A stretch of DNA of 64,000 nt from Parafilimonas terrae (GTDB taxonomy: Bacteria; Bacteroidota; Bacteroidia; Chitinophagales; Chitinophagaceae): NCBI RefSeq assembly GCF_900115755.1, contig NZ_FOXQ01000013.1, forward strand, positions 83,696 to 147,695, written 5' to 3'. The first letter of the stretch is position 1. Each line of letters opens with the position of its first letter. The position numbers and the translations under genes were made by a program. Shown piece by piece: positions 42,728 to 52,124 of this stretch. A model generated the notes under the pieces. That model was not told where the DNA came from. It searched no databases and saw only the letters and a list, made by a program, of their open reading frames with translations.

Positions 42728-45205
42728 ATGCATTTCATAAGGCGAATGTTATTGCTGCAATTTGTTTTATTGTTTATTGTAACGGGCGTTTCAGCCCAGG
42801 TAAACAAAATGCCGGCTTACCCGCTCATAACGCATGATCCTTATTTCAGCATCTGGAGTTTTACAGATACGCTTAATCAATCAAATACAAAACACTGGAC
42901 CGGAAAAGAGCAGGCTTTAACCGGGCTGTTAAGGGTTGATGGAAAAGTATATAATTTCCTCGGAGAATCGTTGTCAACATTGCAATGGATATCTCCTCTT
43001 AGCAATGAAAAAGTGTATGCCGCAAAGTATGCAACAGAAAAGCCTGCTGATGGATGGATGAATGAAGATTTTAACGATAATGGTTTTACGCCGGCTACTT
43101 TTCCGTTTGGCGCCAAATCCGGCAATCCATCTACACAATGGAATACAAAAGAAATATGGGTGCGCCGCAATTTTGATGTATTTGATACAAACATCAGCCA
43201 TTTGTTTTTATACCTGAAAAACGATGATGATGCGGAAGTTTATATAAATGGTGAAAAAGCTTTTGAATGCACAAACGTTAACAGCGGCTATACTGAATAT
43301 GAATTGCCACAACCTGTTATAAAGAAATTGCGCCGGGGCAGGAATTTATTGGCAATACATTGTACCAACACCGGCGGCGGGGCCTGGCTTGACGCGGGGC
43401 TTGCTACTAAAACAACTTCACCAGGCATATTGCAGGCAAAACAGGAAGCCGTAAACGTTACAGCCACACAAACAAAATATTTATTCAGTTGCGGGGCAAT
43501 AAATCTTGAAGTTGATTTTATATCGCCTTTAATTGCCAGCAACATTAACCTGCTTTCACGGCCTGTTTCCTTTGTGCGGCTTGCCATAACGGCAAAAGAT
43601 AATGGCATTCATAATGTAAACATTTTATTTGGTGCCAACAGTGCGATTGCAGGCAATACCGGCACGGAAATAATGAAAGCAACGGCGTATCAAACAAAGA
43701 ATTTAAATGTTTTAAAGTGTGGCACAGAAGCCCAGCCTGTATTACAAAAAAAGGGAGATGATATTAGAATTGACTGGGGCAATGTTTATCTCGCCACGCC
43801 TAAACAAAAGCAGTATGAAATGAAGCTTACATCTATTCCGAATATTGTAAAAGATTATGTACGGAATGGATTTTTTACAACATTGTATAATGACAGCAGT
43901 GCCCTTGATAAAGACATTCTGCTTGCAGCCAATATTTCGCTTTTTACGGGTATGAATGATAACAGCAACCGCGCAGTGGTAATGCTTGGATATGATGATA
44001 TTTATTCCATTCAATATTTTAATCAAAACCTTGAAGCCTGGTGGAAAAAGAATTATAAAACAATGGATGACCTTCTGGAAACCTCAGCACAACAGTATCC
44101 TGCCATACAATCTGCATGCGATTCTTTCGATAATAAATTATATACAGACGCAGTGCAGGCAGGTGGCGAAACATATTCCAAACTTTGCGTGATGGCTTAC
44201 AGGCAATCGCTGGCTGCACACAAATTGGTTCGCGGGCCGGGCGATGAATTGTTGTTTCCACAAAAAGAAAATTTCAGTAATGGTTCCATATTTACGGTTG
44301 ATGTAACTTATCCGTCTGCACCTTTATCACTGGTATATAATCCTGCATTATTAAAAGGCATGCTGAATGGTATTTTTGATTACAGCAAAAGTGGTAAATG
44401 GTCAAAAGATTTTCCTGCACATGATATAGGCACTTACCCTTTGGCAAACGGGCAAACTTATGGGGAAGATATGCCGGTTGAAGAAGCCGGTAACATGATT
44501 ATTCTCACGGCTGCTGTTACAAAAGCAGAAGGCAATACAAATTATGCCGCCAAACATTGGCAGAGTTTATCAAAATGGGTTAAGTATTTGGTGAATGATG
44601 GTTTAGATCCTAAAAATCAATTGTGCACCGATGATTTTGCAGGCCACCTTGCACGCAATGCCAACCTCTCCGTTAAAGCAATTGTCGGCATTGCATCGTA
44701 TGCGATGATGGCAAAGATGATGAATGATAAATCAGCCGCCGCATACTATGATTCTGTTGCGCATAACTATGCATCGCAATGGCTTAACCTGGCAGATGAT
44801 AATGATCATTATTCACTTGCATTCGGCGCAAAAAACACATGGAGCCAGAAATACAATATGGTTTGGGATAAATTATTTCATCTTAATCTTTTTCCGCAAG
44901 CCGTTTATGATAAAGAGATCAATTATTACCTCGCACATCAAAACAAATTCGGCCTTCCTTTAGACAGCCGAAAGACTTATACAAAAAGCGATTGGATTTT
45001 ATGGACTGCAACGCTGGCTTCTTCCCAAAATAATTTTGAAGCTTTAATCAATCCTGTTTATTTATATGCAACACAAACACCAACCCATGTTCCATTAAGC
45101 GACTGGCACGAAACTACAACTGGTAAACAGGTTGGCTTCCAGGCACGCAGTGTTGTTGGCGGTTATTTTATAAAAATGCTTGAATGGAAATGGAAAAGTA
45201 AATAA
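42728..45205 (+). CDS. Secreted glutaminase-family protein (DUF4964/DUF4965/DUF1793)
   Basis: 825 residues from the ATG at 42728, which gives a proper signal peptide (MHFIRRMLLLQFVLLFIVTG, then VSAQ); the frame is open 12 codons further up from a TTG. PAYPLITHDPYFSIWSFTD is the DUF4964 start, followed by a sugar-binding-like beta domain (DDDAEVYINGEKAF). The DUF4965/DUF1793 (alpha/alpha) part has YPLANGQTYGEDMPVEEAGN and LCTDDFAGHLARNANLSVKA, then SDWILWTATL. The family includes fungal glutaminase A; in Bacteroidota the real substrate is unproven. It is divergent from the eCIS operon and monocistronic. Confidence 0.87.
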   Translation: MHFIRRMLLLQFVLLFIVTGVSAQVNKMPAYPLITHDPYFSIWSFTDTLNQSNTKHWTGKEQALTGLLRVDGKVYNFLGESLSTLQWISPLSNEKVYAAKYATEKPADGWMNEDFNDNGFTPATFPFGAKSGNPSTQWNTKEIWVRRNFDVFDTNISHLFLYLKNDDDAEVYINGEKAFECTNVNSGYTEYELPQPVIKKLRRGRNLLAIHCTNTGGGAWLDAGLATKTTSPGILQAKQEAVNVTATQTKYLFSCGAINLEVDFISPLIASNINLLSRPVSFVRLAITAKDNGIHNVNILFGANSAIAGNTGTEIMKATAYQTKNLNVLKCGTEAQPVLQKKGDDIRIDWGNVYLATPKQKQYEMKLTSIPNIVKDYVRNGFFTTLYNDSSALDKDILLAANISLFTGMNDNSNRAVVMLGYDDIYSIQYFNQNLEAWWKKNYKTMDDLLETSAQQYPAIQSACDSFDNKLYTDAVQAGGETYSKLCVMAYRQSLAAHKLVRGPGDELLFPQKENFSNGSIFTVDVTYPSAPLSLVYNPALLKGMLNGIFDYSKSGKWSKDFPAHDIGTYPLANGQTYGEDMPVEEAGNMIILTAAVTKAEGNTNYAAKHWQSLSKWVKYLVNDGLDPKNQLCTDDFAGHLARNANLSVKAIVGIASYAMMAKMMNDKSAAAYYDSVAHNYASQWLNLADDNDHYSLAFGAKNTWSQKYNMVWDKLFHLNLFPQAVYDKEINYYLAHQNKFGLPLDSRKTYTKSDWILWTATLASSQNNFEALINPVYLYATQTPTHVPLSDWHETTTGKQVGFQARSVVGGYFIKMLEWKWKSK

Positions 45206-45255
45206 AGAATTATTCGCCACTGATGAAAAGATGAGGCTATACACTTTATATATTT

Positions 45256-45281
45256 ATCGGCACGGCGAAGCCGGTCTGATG
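45256..45281 (+). repeat. 26-base dispersed repeat, family B (copy 1)
   Basis: Identical over 26 bases to the reverse complement of 53290-53315. It contains its own small palindrome (CGGC...GCCG). The rest of the 275-base gap 45206-45480 contains a diverged partner arm near 45320-45345 and no gene. Confidence 0.9.
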
Positions 45282-45480
45282 AATGATTTGGAAGCGCGTA
45301 TTAATGATCTTCCGTGCTTCGGCCAGACTGCGTTGCGGGGCGGGCCTGATTAAACTTCTTCAACTTTTAAACCTGCTTTATTATTCAATTTTTTTCAATT
45401 AATTTTTTTATCAGCAATGGCAACCTAATTCTTTCTATGCCTGTTATACTTTATTCAATAAAGAAAACAGGCGATGCTAT

Positions 45481-45891
45481 ATGAAGCACTGGAAAAAAAT
45501 TCTTATTGCAATTATTTTACTGAGCATATTGACAGGTATAGGTTATGCTTATTATATCTGGAATAAACCAGCAAGAAATGTTGCTAATGAAAGAGCAATT
45601 AAAATTACAGCAACAGCGCTTTATGATTCATTCGCGCATGATGAGCAGGCAGCCAATGCAAGCTTTCTAAACAAAGCCATCGAGGTTACCGGCATAGTAA
45701 ATAATATAAAGAAAAACCAGGCAGGTGAAACTGTTGTTTACCTGCAATCATCCGATATTGTATTTGGCGTGAACTGTACATTTAAACAACCGCCGAAAGC
45801 TATTAATAAAGGAAGCACCATAACATTCAAAGGCATTTGTACAGGTTATTTAAGTGATGTTATATTGAATGAAGGCATATTAATTAAATAG
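45481..45891 (+). CDS. Membrane-anchored OB-fold protein (tRNA_anti-like)
   Basis: 136 residues: an N-terminal membrane helix (about residues 6-26) followed by an OB-fold domain with NKAIEVTGIVNNIKKNQAGE and STITFKGICTGYLSDVILNE, typical of the tRNA_anti-like family of Bacteroidota. It is probably periplasmic. It lies 46 bases upstream of a cytochrome c-like lipoprotein gene. In this phylum such proteins recur with cytochrome, YceI and DUF5777 genes, suggesting one transcript and a shared role in an envelope redox or stress process. Confidence 0.8.
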   Translation: MKHWKKILIAIILLSILTGIGYAYYIWNKPARNVANERAIKITATALYDSFAHDEQAANASFLNKAIEVTGIVNNIKKNQAGETVVYLQSSDIVFGVNCTFKQPPKAINKGSTITFKGICTGYLSDVILNEGILIK

Positions 45892-45937
45892 GCGTTCCAA
45901 CATATCAAATCTTTTTCTACAATTTAAAAAGTTATCA

Positions 45938-46333
45938 ATGAATAAAAGAAATGCTATTGCATGCGCATGCATTATAGCCAGTGCATTAATTGTACAAGGC
46001 TGCTCTCATAACAAGGCAGATGTTGACTACCCGGGCCAACCCGGCAACACTTGTGATACTGTAAATATGCGCTACAGTGTTGAAATAAAAGCCATACTCG
46101 ACGGGCATTGCAAATCATGCCACGATGGCGCTGCTATAACAGGATTTGATTTGTATGACTATGCAACCATATCCGGGTTAGCGCTTGATGGAAATTTTAC
46201 GTATGGCACTTTGCTGTCAGCCGTAATGCATAAAGGCGGCGCACCGGAAATGCCGAAGGACGGTGCCAAATTATCTGATTGCGACATAAATAAAATTACA
46301 GCCTGGGTGAATGCAGGCGCCCCTGATAACTGA
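45938..46333 (+). CDS. Lipoprotein with cytochrome c-type haem site
   Basis: 131 residues. The signal sequence ends in a lipobox (LIVQGC, Cys22). CKSCH (CxxCH, about residues 58-63) binds haem c covalently, and the Met in PEMPKDG is the likely second ligand. It is a small single-haem c-type protein on the outer leaflet of a membrane, probably an electron carrier. The next gene starts 16 bases after its stop. Confidence 0.88.
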   Translation: MNKRNAIACACIIASALIVQGCSHNKADVDYPGQPGNTCDTVNMRYSVEIKAILDGHCKSCHDGAAITGFDLYDYATISGLALDGNFTYGTLLSAVMHKGGAPEMPKDGAKLSDCDINKITAWVNAGAPDN

Positions 46334-46349
46334 TCATAAAATCAATGGC

Positions 46350-46901
46350 ATGAAAAAAATAACAGCTTTAACGTGTTTTGTTTTTTCTTTTGGGCTCACG
46401 GCTTTCAATCAAACTTACTTAACGCGTAATGGTAATATTTCATTCTATTCTCACACACCGCTTGAAGATATAAAAGCGCAAAACAATGAAGCTGTAAGTG
46501 TTCTGAATATTGCAACAAGCAGTATTCAATTTAAGGTTGCAGTTAAAAGTTTTCATTTTGCTAAAACATCAATGGAAGAACATTTTAATACGGATGATTA
46601 CATGGCGTCTTCAAAATATCCAAAAGCAGGGTTTGATGGAAAGATTGATAATATAGCTGCAGTTGATTTTTCAAAAGATGGAAGCTATGCCGTTACAGTA
46701 AGCGGCAATCTTACCATTCGCGATGTAACAAAACCCGTTACGGCAAAAGGCACCATCATAATTAAAAACGGCAAACCAACAGCAACAGCAACATTCACTG
46801 TGAAACGGAAAGATTATAATGTGATAGGCGAATCTTTTGTTCAGAAAAAAATTGCAGAAGAAATTCAAATAACAGTGAACTGTGTGTATGAGGTTCAATA
46901 A
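46350..46901 (+). CDS. YceI family periplasmic protein
   Basis: 183 residues from the ATG at 46350; an open stretch of 13 codons upstream overlaps the previous gene and lacks a signal peptide, so it is not used. The signal peptide MKKITALTCFVFSFGLTAF is followed by the lipocalin-like YceI barrel: MEEHFNTDDYMASSKYPKAG (N-terminal signature) and VSGNLTIRDVTKPVTAKGTI. YceI proteins bind polyisoprenoids such as quinones. Its partner genes for cytochrome c and DUF5777 are on either side. Confidence 0.92.
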   Translation: MKKITALTCFVFSFGLTAFNQTYLTRNGNISFYSHTPLEDIKAQNNEAVSVLNIATSSIQFKVAVKSFHFAKTSMEEHFNTDDYMASSKYPKAGFDGKIDNIAAVDFSKDGSYAVTVSGNLTIRDVTKPVTAKGTIIIKNGKPTATATFTVKRKDYNVIGESFVQKKIAEEIQITVNCVYEVQ

Positions 46902-46950
46902 AGCAATAAGCCTGTTATAATTCTCCATAACTAATCAAAACAAATTTACA

Positions 46951-47883
46951 ATGCAAAAACCTGCATGGTTATTTTTAATAACAGCGTCCTGTTTTTCACT
47001 GAATGCATTTAGCCAGAACGTAAATCTTGATTCAATGCTTGATGTGCAAACGCAGGTAAAAGATACCGGTAAAATACAGCGTGCAGAAGCTACTTTTATG
47101 ACAACAAGATTAATTGACGGGCATACTGTTGAAACAACACAGGCCGGCGTGCTCGATTTAAAAATATCACATCGCTTCGGCCAGTTGAATGATGGGTTTT
47201 ACAACTTATTTGGTTTGGATCTTGCCAACATTCGCATAGGTATGGATTATGGCCTCACCAACAGGCTTACGGTGGGCGGCGGAAGAAGTTCATTCGAAAA
47301 ACAATACGATCTTTTTCTGAAATACAGGCTACTGCGCCAGGCCGAAGGCAATAAAGGCATGCCGCTTTCTGTTACATTGTTTACTTCTGCCATGCTGCAA
47401 ACAGATACGGCATTGCTTAAAGCAGAAAAGAAAACGGATGCCAAATTAAATACGCAGGATAAACTGTCTTATGCATACCAGGTTTTAATTGCAAGAAAAT
47501 TTACGCCGGGTTTTTCATTCCAGTTAATGCCTTCGCTGATACACGAAAACCTTGTTGACAGCAGCTTTAATCCCAATGATATTTTTGCAATAGGCGCAGG
47601 TGCGAAACTCAGGGTAACAAAGAGGTCGGGAATAAGCGTTGAATATTATTATGTGCTGCCCGGCACTAAATTCCCCGGCACCTACAATACGTTTTCCATT
47701 GGTTACGAAATTGAAACTGCGGGCCATGTATTCCAGGTGCATTTAAGCAATTCTACCGGCATGACGGAAAGAGCTTTTATTGCAGAAAACCCCGGCAGGT
47801 GGAAAAAGGGCGACATTCATTTCGGTTTTAATATTTCAAGAAATTTTACACTTCGAAAAGCAAAGAAGCTGCAGCAGCGCTAA
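46951..47883 (+). CDS. DUF5777 family beta-barrel protein
   Basis: 310 residues with a signal peptide (LITASCFSLNAFSQ). ATFMTTRLIDGHTVETTQAG, DLKISHRFGQLNDGFYNLFG and IRIGMDYGLTNRLTVGGGRS are the conserved N-terminal strands of DUF5777 proteins, predicted outer-membrane barrels. It ends the OB/cytochrome c/YceI cluster, 49 bases downstream of YceI. It is convergent with the ion-channel gene, with only three bases between their stop codons. Confidence 0.85.
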   Translation: MQKPAWLFLITASCFSLNAFSQNVNLDSMLDVQTQVKDTGKIQRAEATFMTTRLIDGHTVETTQAGVLDLKISHRFGQLNDGFYNLFGLDLANIRIGMDYGLTNRLTVGGGRSSFEKQYDLFLKYRLLRQAEGNKGMPLSVTLFTSAMLQTDTALLKAEKKTDAKLNTQDKLSYAYQVLIARKFTPGFSFQLMPSLIHENLVDSSFNPNDIFAIGAGAKLRVTKRSGISVEYYYVLPGTKFPGTYNTFSIGYEIETAGHVFQVHLSNSTGMTERAFIAENPGRWKKGDIHFGFNISRNFTLRKAKKLQQR

Positions 47884-47886
47884 TCA

Positions 47887-48861
47887 TTAATTGCCATGCA
47901 TTGCCCGGCTGATAAAATAAACATTCAATCCTATATATAATAAGAGCAACACCTGTGCAACAATCATATCAAATTTGTTAGAATCATATATCCGTTTGTT
48001 TTGTTTCAAAAGCTGCAGCGACCATGTATTTGCCGCAACCACACAAAGTATAAATAACAAAGTAATGCCATGCAATGTATCAACCAGGGTAAACGTAAGG
48101 CTTTCAGGTAAAGATGCATCTACAATGTATTTATTACCGATTACTGCAAATAAAGCACCCACGCTTAAACTAAAACGAGAATCAATGCTATCGGCATGAA
48201 TATAAAAACACACATAGGCAATAAGAAAAGCTACATACATGCCTATGAACAATTTCCAGAATAAGCCTATTGCGTTGCGCTCAATGCTTACCCTCACCCT
48301 GAAAGAACTATATTCTGTGTGCGGTGTTGAAAGACTTTCATCGCCAAAAGTGGTTTCATAAGCTTTGGTGGCAACCGTTACGCGGAATGTATCTATCGTC
48401 CAGTTAGGCAAAGTGAAACGCGGATCAAAATGCCTGCCCATTGTATCAGGTAAAAATACCAGCGCTTTCGAATCGTATTGAGAATTTTCAATTGAAAGCC
48501 TCAATGTTTGTTTATCAAAAGGAAAGTTGGTTATACGCCACGAATCCTTCATTACGCATTGCAGCTTCATTAGCATTGAAACCTGGCCATCGCTTGTATC
48601 AATCGTTTCAAAATATTTATCAACTGTTTTTGCCAGCGGTATTTCAAGGTTATGCGAAAAATCAAAACCAGGATTTTTATATTTCAGCCATAACCAGAAG
48701 TCAACTGTATATTCCTGTTCTTTAAAATCTATATCATGAATGCTCGTTACATAAATACCTGTTTTTACCGTATCAGGTGCAGATTGCTGCGCGTATAATT
48801 TACATGCGAACAAACAATGTAACAAGGCCAGCAGCAGGAATACAAAAAATTTCTTGCTCAA
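47887..48861 (-). CDS. Pentameric ligand-gated ion channel homologue
   Basis: 324 residues: a signal peptide, an extracellular beta-sandwich (about 27-195) and four membrane helices (about 199-220, 229-245, 258-280, 299-317). WRITNFPFDKQTLRLSIENS (residues 108-127) contains the FPFD motif of the Cys-loop receptor family. As in other prokaryotic members the Cys-loop cysteines are missing. The M2 region (SLSVGALFAVIGNKYIV) differs from GLIC/ELIC. Ligand and ion selectivity are unknown. It stands alone and is not adjacent to a ligand-binding partner. Confidence 0.85.
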   Translation of the reverse strand: MSKKFFVFLLLALLHCLFACKLYAQQSAPDTVKTGIYVTSIHDIDFKEQEYTVDFWLWLKYKNPGFDFSHNLEIPLAKTVDKYFETIDTSDGQVSMLMKLQCVMKDSWRITNFPFDKQTLRLSIENSQYDSKALVFLPDTMGRHFDPRFTLPNWTIDTFRVTVATKAYETTFGDESLSTPHTEYSSFRVRVSIERNAIGLFWKLFIGMYVAFLIAYVCFYIHADSIDSRFSLSVGALFAVIGNKYIVDASLPESLTFTLVDTLHGITLLFILCVVAANTWSLQLLKQNKRIYDSNKFDMIVAQVLLLLYIGLNVYFISRAMHGN

Positions 48862-49002
48862 TGTATAGCTTTAGAAATGGCAAGATAAAGCAGATTTTTA
48901 ATAGACTGTTATGCTAATAGAGTTTATGTTGAATGTTGCATGACACCCAATTTTCCTGTTAATATTGTATCTATGCATGTACAATAAAGTATAACCAGTT
49001 TT

Positions 49003-50640
49003 ATGAAAAATATAGTTTCAGCAGTGTTAGCCGTTATCATTTTTACGGCCTGTTCTTCCAAAAAAAAAGTTGATCTTATTGTTTATAACGGGCAGGTTTA
49101 TACTGTTGACAGCACATTCAGCACAGTGGCCGCCTTTGCTGTGAAAGACGGCAAAATTATAGCCACAGGCAGCGATAATAATATCCTGGAAAATTATACG
49201 GCAACCGATACAATAAATGCAAATGGCCAGTCAGTTTACCCTGGTTTTAATGATGCACATTCGCACTTCATTGGTTATGGAGAATCTTTATATGCTGTTG
49301 ATCTTTTTGATTCCAAAAGCATGGATGAAGTTATAAGCCGCATACAAAAATTTATACAGGCGCATCCAGGCGAAGCATGGATACGTGGGCATGGCTGGGA
49401 TCAGAATAAATTCCCGGGCAAAGCTTTCCCAACCAATGAACAGTTGAATACGCTCTTCCCCAATACGCCTGTTTTGCTGGAACGCATAGACGGGCATGCA
49501 GTTTTAGCCAATGCTAAGGCGCTTGAATTAGCAAGTATAAAGGCCGGTCAAACCATTAGTGGCGGCTCAATTGAAACAAAGAATGGTGTGCTCACAGGTG
49601 TATTGATCGATAATGCAATGAATGCTGTTTATGAAAAAGTGCCTGATCCATCAAAAGAACAATTTCAAAAATGGTTGCAATCAGCCCAGCAAAATTGTTT
49701 TGCACAAGGGCTTACAACGGTGAGCGATTGCGGTATAAACTATGTTGCCGCCAACATGATAGATACGCTGCAAAGAGAAGGCAAGCTTGATATGCGCATA
49801 TATGTTTTACTGAGTGATGATAAACAAAACTATGATGCTTATTTAACCAAAGGCCCATATAAAACAGGCAAGCTGTTTATAAAAGGTTTTAAATTATATG
49901 CTGATGGTGCGCTTGGCAGCCGCGGCGCCTGTTTATTAAAACCTTATAATGATAAACCGGGATGGTATGGTTTTATGATAAACAGTGCTTCACATTATGA
50001 TTCGGTGGCATCGCTGCTTTCAAAAACTGATTTCCAGGTGTGCACGCATGCTATTGGCGACAGTGGCAATCGCGAAATACTGAAGATATATAACAAATAC
50101 CTGCAAGGCAAAAATGATAAACGCTGGCGCATAGAACATGCACAGATCATCAATCCTGAAGATTTTAAATTGTTTGGAAAAACATCTGTTATTCCATCGG
50201 TGCAGCCAACGCACGCAACAAGCGATATGTATTGGGCAGCAGACCGTATTGGCACAGAACGTTTGAAAGGCGGTTATGCATTCAAACAATTACTGCAGCA
50301 AAATGGATGGCTGCCTTTAGGCACAGATTTTCCTGTAGAAGATATAAGTCCCTTCAAAACCTTTGTAGCAGCGGTTTTCAGGCAGGATGCAAAGGGTTTT
50401 CCTGCCGGTGGTTTTCAAATGGAAAATGCATTAAGCCGTGAAGAAGCTATTCGCGGCATGACCATTTGGGCAGCCAAAGCAGAGTTCCTGGAAAAAGAAA
50501 TTGGCAGTATTGAAGCTGGTAAAAAAGCAGATTTTATTATACTGGATAAAGACCTGATGAAAGCCAATCTTACAGAGGCTTTAAATACAAAAGTGGTAGC
50601 TACCTATATTGATGGGAAGAAAGTGTATGGCAGGAAATAA
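49003..50640 (+). CDS. Amidohydrolase family lipoprotein (YtcJ-like)
   Basis: 545 residues. A lipobox (IIFTACSS, Cys17) anchors it. The metal-dependent hydrolase motifs are in order: PGFNDAHSHF (HxH), VCTHAIGDSGN, RIEHAQIINPEDF, PLGTDFPVEDISPF. This is the amidohydrolase 3 group (YtcJ-like), usually acting on N-acyl or cyclic amides; the substrate is not predictable. It is transcribed alone. A TAATATTG sequence at about 48960-48967 may be the -7 box. Confidence 0.88.
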   Translation: MKNIVSAVLAVIIFTACSSKKKVDLIVYNGQVYTVDSTFSTVAAFAVKDGKIIATGSDNNILENYTATDTINANGQSVYPGFNDAHSHFIGYGESLYAVDLFDSKSMDEVISRIQKFIQAHPGEAWIRGHGWDQNKFPGKAFPTNEQLNTLFPNTPVLLERIDGHAVLANAKALELASIKAGQTISGGSIETKNGVLTGVLIDNAMNAVYEKVPDPSKEQFQKWLQSAQQNCFAQGLTTVSDCGINYVAANMIDTLQREGKLDMRIYVLLSDDKQNYDAYLTKGPYKTGKLFIKGFKLYADGALGSRGACLLKPYNDKPGWYGFMINSASHYDSVASLLSKTDFQVCTHAIGDSGNREILKIYNKYLQGKNDKRWRIEHAQIINPEDFKLFGKTSVIPSVQPTHATSDMYWAADRIGTERLKGGYAFKQLLQQNGWLPLGTDFPVEDISPFKTFVAAVFRQDAKGFPAGGFQMENALSREEAIRGMTIWAAKAEFLEKEIGSIEAGKKADFIILDKDLMKANLTEALNTKVVATYIDGKKVYGRK

Positions 50641-50719
50641 TATTTGTTTAATCATTGCCATAATAGCTACAATAAAAAAGGATGAAACATTGAAATTGCT
50701 AACCCATTAAATTAAACAA

Positions 50720-51124
50720 ATGCATAAAGACATCAAGGCATACAATGATGCGCAAAACAGTGAAGACAGAAAAATATGCAAGCTTCTTGCAGCAGAAATC
50801 AATAATAATTTACCTGAAGCAGAGAACAAGATATGGCATGCGCATCCTGTTTGGTTTTTGAATGGAAATCCCATTGTTGGTTATAGTAAATTAAAAGATA
50901 GTGTGCGCCTATTATTCTGGAGCGGGCAATCTTTTGATGAAGCAGCCTTGCAAAAAGAAGGAAAGTTTAAAGCTGCGGAAATGCGTTATACATCTGCGCA
51001 GCAAATAAATAAAGATGATTTGAAACGATGGCTTGAAAAAGCAAGGCAAATTCAATGGGATTACAAAAACATCGTTAAACGCAAAGGTGTGCTTGAGAGA
51101 TTGTCTGAACCGGGATTTTCCTGA
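50720..51124 (+). CDS. DUF1801 family protein
   Basis: 134 residues. ICKLLAAEINNNLPEAENKI, WHAHPVWFLNGNPIVGYSKL and VRLLFWSGQSFDEAAL are typical of DUF1801, a YdhG-like fold with no settled function. It is cytoplasmic and lies 79 bases after the amidohydrolase. Convergent with the DUF2975 gene, with a hairpin element in the 208-base gap. Confidence 0.85.
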   Translation: MHKDIKAYNDAQNSEDRKICKLLAAEINNNLPEAENKIWHAHPVWFLNGNPIVGYSKLKDSVRLLFWSGQSFDEAALQKEGKFKAAEMRYTSAQQINKDDLKRWLEKARQIQWDYKNIVKRKGVLERLSEPGFS

Positions 51125-51234
51125 TTAAAAGGATTGGCAGAATTGAGTTTATAGAAGGTTTTTAGAAGCTGCTGAGTTAATTGATTAAGAATAACAATCA
51201 GCCGCTTCGGAAAACCAACTAATACATTTGAAAC

Positions 51235-51303
51235 ATCGCACAGAGAACGCAGGGCCAACAGAGACATATTATTCCCTCAGTGTGCTCTTTTGCGCTGTGC
51301 GAT
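51235..51303. repeat. Inverted-repeat element between convergent genes
   Basis: 9-bp perfect arms (51235-51243 with 51295-51303, ATCGCACAG/CTGTGCGAT) enclose 51 bases with a weaker internal pairing. It resembles the CACAG-rich intergenic repeats of this phylum. Confidence 0.7.
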
Positions 51304-51332
51304 ATAATCATATTTTAAAGTATAAACAAGCT

Positions 51333-51878
51333 CTAAATAGTCAACTCACTTTCCTGCTGAAGTTCTATTCCCCTCTTAAAAATTTGAGCGATCACAAAGA
51401 GTATAACACTCATAAATAGCCACACATCGGCGCCGCCCAATTGCATGTGTTGTATATCGGGCATTTTTACACCTTGTTCAATCAGCCACGCCGTATAATT
51501 AGCGCCTCCTTTTGAAAACAAACCAATCAATAAAGCCAGGTAAGATATTTTAAAAATAAAGCGCCGGACCTCTTTACTAAAAAGCTGCAACAGGTTTAGC
51601 TTATTGCTATGGAGGATAGATATAATCAGGTAAAACAGCCAGGCCTTTGCTACCGCTACAATACTCATGACCAGGTTTATTACAAAAAAATATCCGTGGT
51701 CGTATTTAAAAAGATCCGATAAATCTACCTGCTGCCAGAGATATTTAACAACTGCCGGGTTCTTTATTGCAAAAAATGCATTCACAATAAAACCACCAGC
51801 CACAATACACAGCCCAACGAATATGATCCATGAAAGAATATACAATACTTTCAATATTTGAACAGTACTAATTTTCAT
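51333..51878 (-). CDS. DUF2975 family membrane protein (second copy of a pair)
   Basis: 181 residues, four membrane helices. The C-terminal IAQIFKRGIELQQESELTI is the family signature and almost the same as in the copy at 52125. DUF2975 proteins are often encoded beside a YozG-type XRE regulator, as here. It lies 36 bases after that regulator and is probably co-transcribed with it. Function unknown; a membrane partner of the regulator is likely. Confidence 0.85.
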   Translation of the reverse strand: MKISTVQILKVLYILSWIIFVGLCIVAGGFIVNAFFAIKNPAVVKYLWQQVDLSDLFKYDHGYFFVINLVMSIVAVAKAWLFYLIISILHSNKLNLLQLFSKEVRRFIFKISYLALLIGLFSKGGANYTAWLIEQGVKMPDIQHMQLGGADVWLFMSVILFVIAQIFKRGIELQQESELTI

Positions 51879-51914
51879 AATTGTTTATTTTAAAATAGAG
51901 ATTAATTTGATAGG

Positions 51915-52121
51915 TTATTCAGCCACGTATTCCAGTATATCTGCAGGCTGGCAATCCAGCACCTTACATATTGTATCAAGCGTGCTGAAGCGTATTGCTT
52001 TTGCCTTGCCTGTTTTAAGGATAGACAAATTTGCCAGCGTTAAACCTACCTTTTCAGATAGCTCGTTCAGCGACATCTTGCGCTTTGCCATCATTACATC
52101 AAGGTTTACTACTATTGCCAT
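51915..52121 (-). CDS. XRE-family regulator (YozG-like)
   Basis: 68 residues, a single HTH: VNLDVMMAKRKMSLNELSEK, then VGLTLANLSILKTGKAKAIR. This short type begins MAIVVNLDVMMAKRKMS and ends at the CQPADILEY motif, as in YozG-like partners of DUF2975. It lies between the two DUF2975 genes, three bases after the first. It probably regulates its own cassette; DNA targets are unknown. Confidence 0.92.
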   Translation of the reverse strand: MAIVVNLDVMMAKRKMSLNELSEKVGLTLANLSILKTGKAKAIRFSTLDTICKVLDCQPADILEYVAE

Positions 52122-52124
52122 GGT

